A model generated the notes under the pieces. The model was given only the letters and a program-made list of their open reading frames with translations, did not search any database and was not told the DNA's origin. Positions 1-7,851 of a DNA stretch of 64,000 bases are shown here, one piece after another. The translations under genes and the position numbers were made by a program. The stretch lies in contig NW_005178811.1 of NCBI RefSeq assembly GCF_000350225.1, forward strand, positions 62,001 through 126,000, read 5' to 3'. Source of the stretch: Chondrus crispus (taxonomy: Eukaryota; Rhodophyta; Florideophyceae; Gigartinales; Gigartinaceae). Position 1 is the first letter of the stretch. Each line of letters begins with the position of its first letter.

Positions 1-1
1 C

Positions 2-997
2 TTTGGGTTTTCAGAGCTTGATGTTCCAAATTCCGGCCGTTGTCGTGCCGTTTCAGCGAAGCAGCACGCCTGCGGAGTTTCTATCTGCTCCCGTCTTGGA
101 AAGGAGGAGATATGTCATGTGGACGGCGAGCTGACTACTTGTGGAGCGTGGGGAACCCGCGATCGTGGGAGTAATGCCCCTTCCTGCGACTTTGAATGCG
201 AAGAGTGCCGGGACTCTTCCGTGACTGTTTATGGAAGCAACGGCAAGAAGTATTGCTCTACATGCCATCTAGAGAAGGGCAGTTGTGATTCTGCATTCGA
301 TTTTCATGGACCTGTTGACCAGCCTCAGCGTCCGCTTCTTAAACCGCTTTCCAAGGATAGCAAAGCAGATGAAGACACAGAAAATGAGCCTGTTGTCGTT
401 TCGCCAGCACAGAAACCCTTCAAGTGTACTGGGGAAATAGCTCCTCACGATGTCAGCTCATGCTGTGTCGAACATGAAATTGGATGCATTGCAACTGGAG
501 AGGAATGTTCTTCGGGAGGAGGCATGGTACCTACTGCACCCTGCCAATCAGGCAACATTTGCGTGATCGCGGACTTTGGCCTTGCTTCTTTGGACGTACC
601 GAACTCTGGTATTTGTCGTGAAGTGTCACCTGAACAGATGGATTGTTCCGTTTCAATGTGTACGCGGCTGGGTCAAGAGCAGCTCTGCAAATTTAATGGA
701 AGCGTCACAACTTGCGGGTCCTGGGGTACCCCAACACATGGCCATGAGGGGCCGGACTGCTCATTTGAATGTCCCACATGCCTCCAACGTATTGCGCGTG
801 TACGGGCCAGCGATGGATCAACGTACTGCTCTACTTGCAGGCTAGAAAAGGTAAGCTGCTCTTCTCACTTCCGTGTTTTTGGACCAGTTGGACCCGACGC
901 TCCGCAGCTTGATGAAGAGGAAGACATGCAAGATGGAGAAATTTTATTTGAGCCTGAAGCGTCTCCAGAAATGCTCAATGACAACAAGGACAGTTGA
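2..997 (+). CDS. Cys-rich Kazal-like repeat protein (5' partial)
   Basis: The frame is open from base 2, so the true start lies upstream of the window; 331 residues are visible, ending in a TGA TAG double stop. The visible part has two copies of a roughly 100-residue Cys-rich unit (about residues 1-105 and 190-298) joined by an acidic, Pro-containing linker. Each unit starts with a stretch ending in TTCGxWGT and closes with a segment such as ASDGSTYCSTCRLEKVSC, which resembles the GSDGxTYxNxCxLxxxxC core of Kazal serine-protease inhibitors. Dense paired cysteines imply a disulfide-bonded, secreted or vacuolar protein, but the signal peptide would be outside the window. The canonical first Kazal cysteine before the SDG is replaced, so inhibitor activity is uncertain. 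The Kazal link is inference from the motif; the repeat structure is directly visible. Confidence 0.62.
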   Translation, partial: FGFSELDVPNSGRCRAVSAKQHACGVSICSRLGKEEICHVDGELTTCGAWGTRDRGSNAPSCDFECEECRDSSVTVYGSNGKKYCSTCHLEKGSCDSAFDFHGPVDQPQRPLLKPLSKDSKADEDTENEPVVVSPAQKPFKCTGEIAPHDVSSCCVEHEIGCIATGEECSSGGGMVPTAPCQSGNICVIADFGLASLDVPNSGICREVSPEQMDCSVSMCTRLGQEQLCKFNGSVTTCGSWGTPTHGHEGPDCSFECPTCLQRIARVRASDGSTYCSTCRLEKVSCSSHFRVFGPVGPDAPQLDEEEDMQDGEILFEPEASPEMLNDNKDS

Positions 998-1294
998 TAG
1001 ATGGGAACAAAATAAATGAGCAGAAGAAGGGATAGATGCCAATAGATGGCATATGTTGCCCGCTTGATACAGATGGGCGGCACTTTTACATTGACTGTGT
1101 GGGGTTGTCCATTAATATACAACTTGCATTCAGTTACTTGTTTTTCTTCTTCGCCGAACACCGAGCTTTTCTTTATTGAAATCAGTTATTGTACCTTTGA
1201 AAATTCCTGTAACTCGAAACGCTACTTCCCACCTCCAATCAGACCAGATCCAACTGAAACGGCATTTTTGCGGACGTATAGTTAATTCTAAATT

Positions 1295-2719
1295 CTATTC
1301 CGTTTTCATCAGCTGCAGTCTGCCTCGACACTTGCCGCAAACTTTTACATTCGTGTCGATACTCTTCGAGTGACGACCGTAAACCTGCCCACAGTCGCGG
1401 CACTTGTACTTAAATTTGTACCGAATCTCGTATTCGTGGCAGGTAGTTATGACGAGCTTGTGATCCCAATCATTAAAAATCGTTGACCAGCGTTTAAACT
1501 GGTCACCATGCGGCGGCTTGAAGCAGTCGTCGATAATCCAAGCTGCTGCATGGCATAGCTCATGCGCAAGTGTATTGTACAGCCTTACGGGTTCATCCAC
1601 CACCTTTTCACTCAGCTCGATAGCGGCGGTTCTTGTTCCACATGAGAGCCGCTTCATGCGAGTAATTCCAGCAGTCTTTGTCAACCTTCCAGACCAAGCC
1701 ACTGTGACCTTTTGCTTCGGTGCCAAGTCCCTCACAAGTCGGCCAGAAAGCACCTCCTTATCAAAAAAAATTAACAGTCTATCGGCCGCCCTCTCCCTGA
1801 GGTGCTGAAATGGGAGCGTCGATAGACCGAACCAGTTCACGGCTCCTTTGAGCGCTGGAAGTAAGTTATGTCCCGCATCTACATCAAGCGACTTGTATCG
1901 CGGAGGGCTATCGGGAGGGAATCGCAGCTTCGTCACGATCCCTCGACACAGGCCATCCACCATGTCCTCTTCCCCGCTGTCGTCGCCGTCATCATCTACT
2001 GAATCCCTCCGGAATGACGAGTTCTTTCCTGTGATGTCTTTGAAGACTTGCCGTGGCGGACTTCTGGGTCGATAGCGTCGGCTTCCAGAATAGTCGCTTC
2101 CCTCTTCTGACTCATCCGATGAAGACCGAGACTCAAAAGCGGATGCAGCCGCCCGTCGTCGCCTCACGGTACGAAGTATGAATTCATCAATATCATCGCT
2201 ATCTGCTTCTGACCTAACTGGCGACGGCGTGTGTATCGCAGCTGCATGACCTTGGGTCACCCAAACCTGCGCCTCAAAATCGGAGTCTAATTGACTTTCG
2301 GCTTGGTCAGAAGACGGGGCAGTTGAACTTGGTGGCGAGATATCAACGCGCAAATTCGAGTTGAGTCTCGCAGTATCAAGGACCGCCTCTACGCGTCGAC
2401 AAAGCGAGTCCAAGTCGTCCGAGTCGTAGCCGGATGGCGAGTCTCTTAGAGACGGACTCGACGACAAGGAGCCAGGCAGACTTTTCTGGGATGAGGAAAG
2501 TGATGAACGCAATGATTGTGGTGAAGAGGGCGATGGAACGGGAAGGAAAGGGACTTCCGGAAGAGCTCCCGCTCGCCAGGCGGCGAGCGAAGACTCTGCG
2601 AGCTGGCGCAGAGCAGGAGCGTGCAGCCAGGAACGGTCTCTTGTGTTCTTCATGACGAGTCGTCGAGAGGATGGTGAAAGAGTGGGAGGGGAGGGCGGGG
2701 TGAAGGCCGGACTGGCCAT
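1295..2719 (-). CDS. GCNA: GCNA/SprT-like metalloprotease for DNA-protein crosslinks
   Basis: This is a 474-residue single-exon protein. Residues 1 to about 270 are Ser-, Asp- and Glu-rich and look disordered, with several acidic clusters and SPP motifs. The C-terminal 200 residues form a SprT-like domain: an LxIFFDKEVLSGRL entry region, a VAWSGRLTKTAGIT strand, the zinc-protease motif HELCH near residue 385, and a terminal zinc ribbon with CRDC and CGKC pairs (about 435-470). An acidic tail ahead of a SprT core and ribbon is the layout of GCNA/ACRC proteins, which cleave proteins covalently trapped on DNA in the nucleus; SPRTN has a different layout. The ATG at 2717-2719 is the first in frame; a second Met at residue 23 is possible. 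It is transcribed toward the Kazal-like gene, tail to tail, with about 300 bp between them. Confidence 0.86.
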   Translation of the reverse strand: MASPAFTPPSPPTLSPSSRRLVMKNTRDRSWLHAPALRQLAESSLAAWRAGALPEVPFLPVPSPSSPQSLRSSLSSSQKSLPGSLSSSPSLRDSPSGYDSDDLDSLCRRVEAVLDTARLNSNLRVDISPPSSTAPSSDQAESQLDSDFEAQVWVTQGHAAAIHTPSPVRSEADSDDIDEFILRTVRRRRAAASAFESRSSSDESEEGSDYSGSRRYRPRSPPRQVFKDITGKNSSFRRDSVDDDGDDSGEEDMVDGLCRGIVTKLRFPPDSPPRYKSLDVDAGHNLLPALKGAVNWFGLSTLPFQHLRERAADRLLIFFDKEVLSGRLVRDLAPKQKVTVAWSGRLTKTAGITRMKRLSCGTRTAAIELSEKVVDEPVRLYNTLAHELCHAAAWIIDDCFKPPHGDQFKRWSTIFNDWDHKLVITTCHEYEIRYKFKYKCRDCGQVYGRHSKSIDTNVKVCGKCRGRLQLMKTE

Positions 2720-3423
2720 CTCGGAAACCGTGGTGGCAGAGGTGCGGAATGGAGCAGCGGTCAGGGATGGGGATAAGGGAAGGGATGCTTATCCCTTCGA
2801 AGAGTTGTAGGATGTGTCTGGGCCTTCGTGAATGGCTGGTTTAAACGGATCAAATTCTTGATTCACTGGAGCGCTTGCATCACAAAACGGTCACACGTAC
2901 GTGTACATGTGTACACGTGTCAGTGCAATCCAGGCCAAGAAATGACTTTCTCTCGCGAGAAGACTTCGCTGTTTCTACGGGTTTTCCTCGGTTGCAAGGG
3001 AGGCAATACGCCATCGCCATTTCAGCGCAATAGACCTTTGGATGTAGCGGCTTGATACCTTCGCCTCACGCAGACCGAGGGTAACATTACTGTTCAGAGG
3101 CCATGTGAAATACTTTGTGCTACGCGTGTTCTCGAAACATAAACCACTACAAATACACGCAAGGAACAAGAGAATTGCTTTCCCTTCTCTCCAGCTCCCG
3201 ACGAGACTCTCCGTCCACCCTCCCTCTGCAGTTATATGCACCGGAAAACACCATATTGGAAAAGAGTGTAAGGGCGAGAGCAAGATTATCGTGAAGGATT
3301 GGGTCGTGAATGGAAAAATTGTAAGAACGTTGTCAATTGCTTGACAATCAATATCACAGTCTCATCCGAGTATAGCAACTCCTTCTCTCAGAAGGCCTGG
3401 AGCACGTTTTCAAAAGCTTGCAT
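2720..3423. other. Intergenic region with CACGTG-rich palindromes
   Basis: No convincing gene lies here; it is the upstream region of the GCNA-like gene and the downstream region of the p47 gene. At 2892-2920 there is a run of overlapping palindromic words (ACGTACGT, GTACATGTGTAC, ACACGTGT). The same GTACACGTGTAC type of sequence recurs at 13679-13696 and inside several LTRs of this window. Short open frames in the region lack any recognisable domain. Confidence 0.5.
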
Positions 3424-4593
3424 CTATTTTAAGGTTTGCAAAACGACAGCACCCTTCAGCTGGGCCTCCTTGATGGTCTTATCGTCATCATCCAGTATTT
3501 TGCGGGGATATGATGTTGCTAGCGTGAAGCTAGCGACGCCAGGTCTAGAGGCTGCAACGAAGCTTCGTAGATCCCGCACAGTGTTGTCCTCATTCATTCT
3601 TGCGACTAATCTTGTGCCATCGCTGAGCCTGACCTGAATAGAAGCCACGGGACGCGACTCGTCAACAGAAACAGAGGCGGCAGCGTTCTCTGCATTCACG
3701 CCATCAGCGGGCGCTGCTGGCGCTGCCGATGAGGGACCATCAGAAAGACGCTGTCCGCCACCCGAGAAGGGAACAATCTTTTTCTTTGGAGCGACGTAAT
3801 CTTCGCCCTTTTTGTCGATAAGGGTAATGCTGACGTCGCCTACACCGGGCTCCTCCATCTCTCTTGGGACTACTCCTCGATTGACATCAGCCAGAAAGGC
3901 CTCATTCTCCGGGTCATCAAAGCCTCGGAGCGGTCCATCATCGACCGTAAACCCGTTTGCGTAAAATGTTAAATTGCGAGTTATGTTCCTCCTCACCAAA
4001 ATATCTGGCCCAACAGTAGGCGGTCTGTCAGTATCTCCGAGACGATACCCGGCGCCGGTGAATGTTTGTGGCCCGTCAAACGCCTCGCGGTCTTCATCTG
4101 TGCGAGGCCCACGCTCACGAGCTCGCTCGAAGATGGCGTCTGCGAGATTCGGGTTCTCCGGTGCTTCACCCTCGGTGGACGGGTTGTTGCCGCTGTTGCT
4201 GGCCGATGCTGACGCATCCGGTTGGGTTTTCCGTTTGTGAGGGTCTTGAATGACCTGACCAGATTTCTCCCCGCCGGCATAGTAGCTGTTTCGCTCGTCA
4301 TCTTCCGGTGCCTCACGCAAAGAGTTTAGCGTGGCAACGCCCGACGCAGCAGGACGCCGTTGGCGAGCGGGTTGGGCAGGAGGATTCGAATTTGACGGCG
4401 GTGGTCGGGTAGGAGCCGGTCGCGCTGTCGTTGTCGGAAGGGTGGCTCCAGCCGGCATCACACCCCCGGTCTCGAAGAAGGTCGTAACCGCTGCATCCAT
4501 GTCGTCCCCGGTAGCGGAGAGGAAAAACCTTGCAGTTGCAGCGTCCGCGCCTGTAATCGACGTAAATTGTTCCACGGCCGTTGGGTCCAGCAT
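3424..4593 (-). CDS. NSFL1C: p47/Shp1 (NSFL1C) cofactor of Cdc48/p97, UBA-SEP-UBX
   Basis: This 389-residue single-exon protein has the full three-domain layout of p47. A UBA-like domain lies at residues 1-45 (ending in DAAVTTFFETGG). A Pro/Ala-rich and charged linker follows, then a SEP domain at about 200-270 (NLTFYANGFTVDDGPLR, then NRGVVPREM), and a UBX domain at about 315-389 (SIQVRLSDGTRLVARMNEDN to the C-terminus). p47 proteins recruit the AAA ATPase p97/Cdc48 to ubiquitinated cargo and to membrane-fusion sites after mitosis. Length matches the animal and yeast homologues (about 370-420). The ATG at 4591-4593 is the first Met and starts the UBA helix directly, so the start is well supported. 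The tRNA-Ser gene lies 276 bp away in divergent orientation. Confidence 0.93.
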   Translation of the reverse strand: MLDPTAVEQFTSITGADAATARFFLSATGDDMDAAVTTFFETGGVMPAGATLPTTTARPAPTRPPPSNSNPPAQPARQRRPAASGVATLNSLREAPEDDERNSYYAGGEKSGQVIQDPHKRKTQPDASASASNSGNNPSTEGEAPENPNLADAIFERARERGPRTDEDREAFDGPQTFTGAGYRLGDTDRPPTVGPDILVRRNITRNLTFYANGFTVDDGPLRGFDDPENEAFLADVNRGVVPREMEEPGVGDVSITLIDKKGEDYVAPKKKIVPFSGGGQRLSDGPSSAAPAAPADGVNAENAAASVSVDESRPVASIQVRLSDGTRLVARMNEDNTVRDLRSFVAASRPGVASFTLATSYPRKILDDDDKTIKEAQLKGAVVLQTLK

Positions 4594-4825
4594 GACGTTA
4601 GATCAGAAGTTATTGCTACCTGCGTGAAGAGTACACACAACTTGTTCAAGCCGCGACTAACAAAAACTGAGTGATTATGTTTATCGCAAGACGAGACCAG
4701 GGGTAGACGCGCATGAAAAAAAGATGAGCAATGATTCTCGTGTCCAAGATGGAATCCAATTCATTCCCTTCCAGGGGTAAATTTTTCCCTTCCAGCCGTG
4801 ATCCAAATTGGATCAACTACTACTG

Positions 4826-4834
4826 TATATAAAT
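4826..4834 (+). promoter_or_regulatory. TATA-like element upstream of tRNA-Ser
   Basis: TATATAAAT ends 35 bp before the first base of the tRNA. Upstream TATA elements support RNA polymerase III transcription of tRNA genes in plants and some algae; here the intron in the T loop alters the internal B box, which could make an external element more important. The role is inferred from position only. Confidence 0.45.
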
Positions 4835-4869
4835 ACGCCACAATTTCATGGTTTTTCCAGCAGTGAAAC

Positions 4870-4973
4870 GCTGATGTGGCCGAGTGGTTAAGGCGTCAGA
4901 CTTGAATTGTGCAGGAAATCTGATGGGTTCGCCCGCGTGAGTTCGAATTTAATCGAGTACCTCATCGTCAGCG
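4870..4973 (+). tRNA. tRNA-Ser(UGA): tRNA-Ser(UGA) with two short introns
   Basis: Acceptor arms are GCTGATG (4870-4876) and CGTCAGC (4966-4972), with discriminator G at 4973. The D arm follows the usual serine form TGGCCGAGTGGTTAAGGC (4877-4894), which contains the A box. The anticodon stem is TCAGA (4896-4900) with TCTGA (4919-4923), but 18 bases lie between them instead of 7; removing 11 bases (about 4907-4917) after position 37 restores the loop CTTGAAA with anticodon TGA. The long variable arm is TGGGTTCGCCCGC. The T stem is GTGAG (4937-4941) with CTCAT (4961-4965), enclosing 19 bases; removing 12 bases (about 4948-4959) leaves TTCGAAC, the standard T loop. All other positions match eukaryotic tRNA-Ser. 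The exact intron edges are ambiguous by one or two bases because of repeated bases. Confidence 0.88.
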
Positions 4974-4980
4974 CGCTATC

Positions 4981-4985
4981 TTTTT
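4981..4985 (+). terminator. RNA polymerase III terminator
   Basis: A run of five T lies eight bases after the tRNA 3' end, the normal signal for polymerase III release. Confidence 0.7.
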
Positions 4986-6453
4986 AGTTCCAACCCTTTT
5001 TCTTTTACATCTGTCCGGGCAGTTGAGCTTATAATCCTTGGAAAAGCTGTTGACATCAACTAGTTAATTTGCTTCAAACTATGGGATGAGCATGTCGTAG
5101 ATGTCTCTCACACCTTGGCATGACAGGTCGCGGCTCATGTCAGCAACTCGTTCCTCGAATTTTAGCGGTCTACTGGGTCCAACTCCTTGCCCAGGAATCC
5201 CATATCTATTACCTGACGGCCGCGAACACTTATGCGAGAGGCAGGTTCGCCTTCAGTGTTCCGCTGAGCACATGTATATCTGCTCCGGAGAGAAGGACAG
5301 AGTCTGTAGAGTAGTGATATCGCGCTCTGAACTTGTGTTGGCATTGGCATTCGTAGGGTTAAGTCCGATCAGGATGATACGGTCGCGTTCCTTGTCCCTG
5401 GAGAGTGGGCCGACAGCAAATAGAGTATCGACAGCCTACACCCAAGATGCTTTTGTAAATGGATTCAGACATGGACCGACCAAAACAAAAACAAAGCATT
5501 TATTTGGCTTACATGAAGTGAGGAAAATCCACCGCATGTCAGCTTCGGACCGAAGCTAGAAGGGCAGATGAAATGTACTAAAAACAGAAATGTGCTGCAA
5601 GAGGCACACGCCAACGACAATGCCCCAGCGGCGAGCACTTCTCGCGCCGTTTCAAGAGAATCAGTTCTGGGACAGAGGTTGTCATGTTATCCATGTGAAA
5701 CTCCTTCGTTGCCTTGTGCACTTTCTTACGTTCTAGTAAGGACGATAGGCAAGGCTTCTGTGTTGAGAATCGTAGCTAAGTAGTGTTTCCACCAAAACAT
5801 AAGATCGACTTCCCACGATTCCTACTAGGGATTTCTGCGCAGTTTATTCAAACGGCTTTGGTGTCACGTTTTTGCATCTTGGGAAAACCCGGATTTGTCA
5901 TTTGATTCGAATAGTTGTTTCCATTGGACTCCCGATGGCCAAATCAAAATGTTGAAGACTGCGTAAGCAGTTGGGGTGAAGCCCAATTTCAACCATTTGT
6001 AAGTCTAGTCCTATCGCACCTGAGGCACAATATCAAGAAAATGAACATGCAGCTAAACCTATCCCGATTGCGTCGCTCACTACGCAATGTGATCAACACA
6101 TTTGCGATGTTTTGAAAACACTACTCACGGACTGGTGTTCGATGGCTGAGCTATGCGCAAGAGCAATAACCACTGGGCTTGGCTGTTGTTTTTCAATCTG
6201 TGTTGGCCAATTGCTTTGGAAGCAATCCGCCAACGGCATATCGAATATGAGCACCATCGTCTATTCATAGCCTTGCAACGAAGACCTAAAACATACCGCT
6301 GGAGTCAATTACGAGAAACTTCAGGGATAGTCGACTATTTACCACTCTCTTAACAACTTCAGGACCCTGACAACTTCGAGTAGAGGTTCTATCTCGTGTC
6401 CAACATCCGTCAGTTGAAAGTCTTCATTCCCTTGACGTTACCCTCCAAGTACA
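4986..6453. other. Intergenic region, no gene recognised
   Basis: About 1.5 kb between the tRNA and the Gly-rich secreted protein. Several short open frames occur on both strands (the longest 5101-5559), but none has a domain, a signal peptide or biased composition. The last part is the upstream region of the 6454 gene. Confidence 0.5.
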
Positions 6454-7518
6454 ATGTGCACCCGAACCTTGATCTACGCAGCTCTTTTGTTGCTTGCGGT
6501 AGCGACCACTTCTTCTCAGAATACAACAAGTGTCCCCAACTCGCCACAAAGTCCGACATCTCCTTCGCAGCCTTCCGCGAATTCTTCCGCATCCGGGTCA
6601 AATGGATTTGGGTTCGGTTCAGGAGCCCCTGGAACCGGGGGTGGAGGGGGTTTTGGGTCTAACGGTGGCGCTGGATCTGGAGGCGGTGCTGGTACTTCTC
6701 TTGGGGGTTCCGGCGGAGGCGTAGGCGTTGCGGATGGTTCATCTGCAACTGGGTCTGGCTGCACAACTGGATCATGTGGAGGTGGTGTGGCAGCTGGTGC
6801 TGGTCCACTTGACGGTTTCACTACACTTGAGGGATCTAACGGAATGGGCTTTGGTTCAGGCGCTCCTGGCACAGGTGGAGGGGGTGGGTTTGGCGCGAAC
6901 GGAGGTGGTGGTGGCGGTGGTGGTGGTGGTGACAGGCTCGGCGGCACTGGAGGCGGTGGTGGTGCATCGAATGGGTCTATATCAACTGGATCAGGTGTGA
7001 CTAATTCCTCATCTGGAATTGGTACAGTGAACGGTGCCAACGCCGGAACAGTTCCAATTCCTACTCCAGGCGCTCAACCGACAGCTCAAGCAATTACATC
7101 AGGAATGAGAGACGACGATGTGACAAGCACGACAACTTCAACCGTGGATGCCATCCCTCCGACGGTGGACCCTTTACGAACATCTCCTCCCTTAAGTGTT
7201 TCTGGTGGATACAACGGTGGTGCAACTACCTCATCGACTACAAACGGAACGAATTCTGGAGTACCAGCAAGTGCTACATATGGACCATCGGGAGACACGG
7301 TACCCACGACGCCCACACCAATGTCGGCGAAGTCTACTGCGTCCACCCCAGTCCCCTCAATGCCGGCAGCAACAAAACGACCGCCACCGTCTTCTACTGC
7401 AGTGAGTCAACCTTCTATATCTTCCTTGCCAACGGCAATTCCACCACAACGTTCACAGACGACAAATCTCACGAAAACACTTGGGCCAACTGTGACAGCT
7501 ATTGCTCCTGGGGCGTAA
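6454..7518 (+). CDS. Secreted Gly-rich / Ser-Thr-Pro-rich protein
   Basis: A 354-residue frame starting at the ATG of ACAATG. The N-terminus is a clear signal peptide (MCTRTLIYAALLLLAVATTS). Residues of about 45-185 are Gly-rich and hold two copies of a roughly 30-residue unit beginning GFGFGSGAPGTGGGGGFG and GMGFGSGAPGTGGGGGFG. The remaining half is Ser/Thr/Pro/Ala-rich, as in heavily O-glycosylated wall or mucilage proteins, and no hydrophobic C-terminal anchor signal is present. An extracellular-matrix role is inferred from composition alone. The opposite strand of the Gly-rich part reads as an open Pro-rich frame (6516-7040), which is expected from G-rich codons; the signal peptide decides for the plus strand. 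No homologous family is recognised. Confidence 0.66.
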   Translation: MCTRTLIYAALLLLAVATTSSQNTTSVPNSPQSPTSPSQPSANSSASGSNGFGFGSGAPGTGGGGGFGSNGGAGSGGGAGTSLGGSGGGVGVADGSSATGSGCTTGSCGGGVAAGAGPLDGFTTLEGSNGMGFGSGAPGTGGGGGFGANGGGGGGGGGGDRLGGTGGGGGASNGSISTGSGVTNSSSGIGTVNGANAGTVPIPTPGAQPTAQAITSGMRDDDVTSTTTSTVDAIPPTVDPLRTSPPLSVSGGYNGGATTSSTTNGTNSGVPASATYGPSGDTVPTTPTPMSAKSTASTPVPSMPAATKRPPPSSTAVSQPSISSLPTAIPPQRSQTTNLTKTLGPTVTAIAPGA

Positions 7519-7851
7519 AGACCTTACAACGGGTCTTGATACGGATAGGAGTCTCGGGTTATTATACTGTAATAATCTTCGCCTCTAGTGAAACCAAACC
7601 TATGTCTTCAGGTGTAATTGAAAGAATATGAGAGAATCCCAACTACCATTTGGACTTTATCGGGAGCCAACAGGAGGGTTGACCTGAGACTTGTAGCTTT
7701 AGTGAGGTCATGTGGTTTTACCCGACTACAAACAGTTTCCGGCATTATTCGATACGCTTTAGATAATTTGCGTCTACAGTGCAAAATCAAGCAAGCTTTG
7801 AGACCTCCCCCTCCCCTTCCCAATGCCTTCATGTTGTGTCAACGAGCCAAG
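7519..7851. other. Convergent intergenic region
   Basis: The 3' flanks of the Gly-rich gene and of NOP2 face each other here. Nothing beyond short chance frames is seen. Confidence 0.5.

Noticed and set aside
5101-5559. 152-codon plus-strand frame after the tRNA
   Set aside because: No domain, signal or biased composition, and a length expected by chance in such DNA.
6516-7040. Pro-rich 174-codon frame antisense to the Gly-rich gene
   Set aside because: Mirror of GGN-rich codons; the plus frame has a signal peptide and this one has no sensible start.
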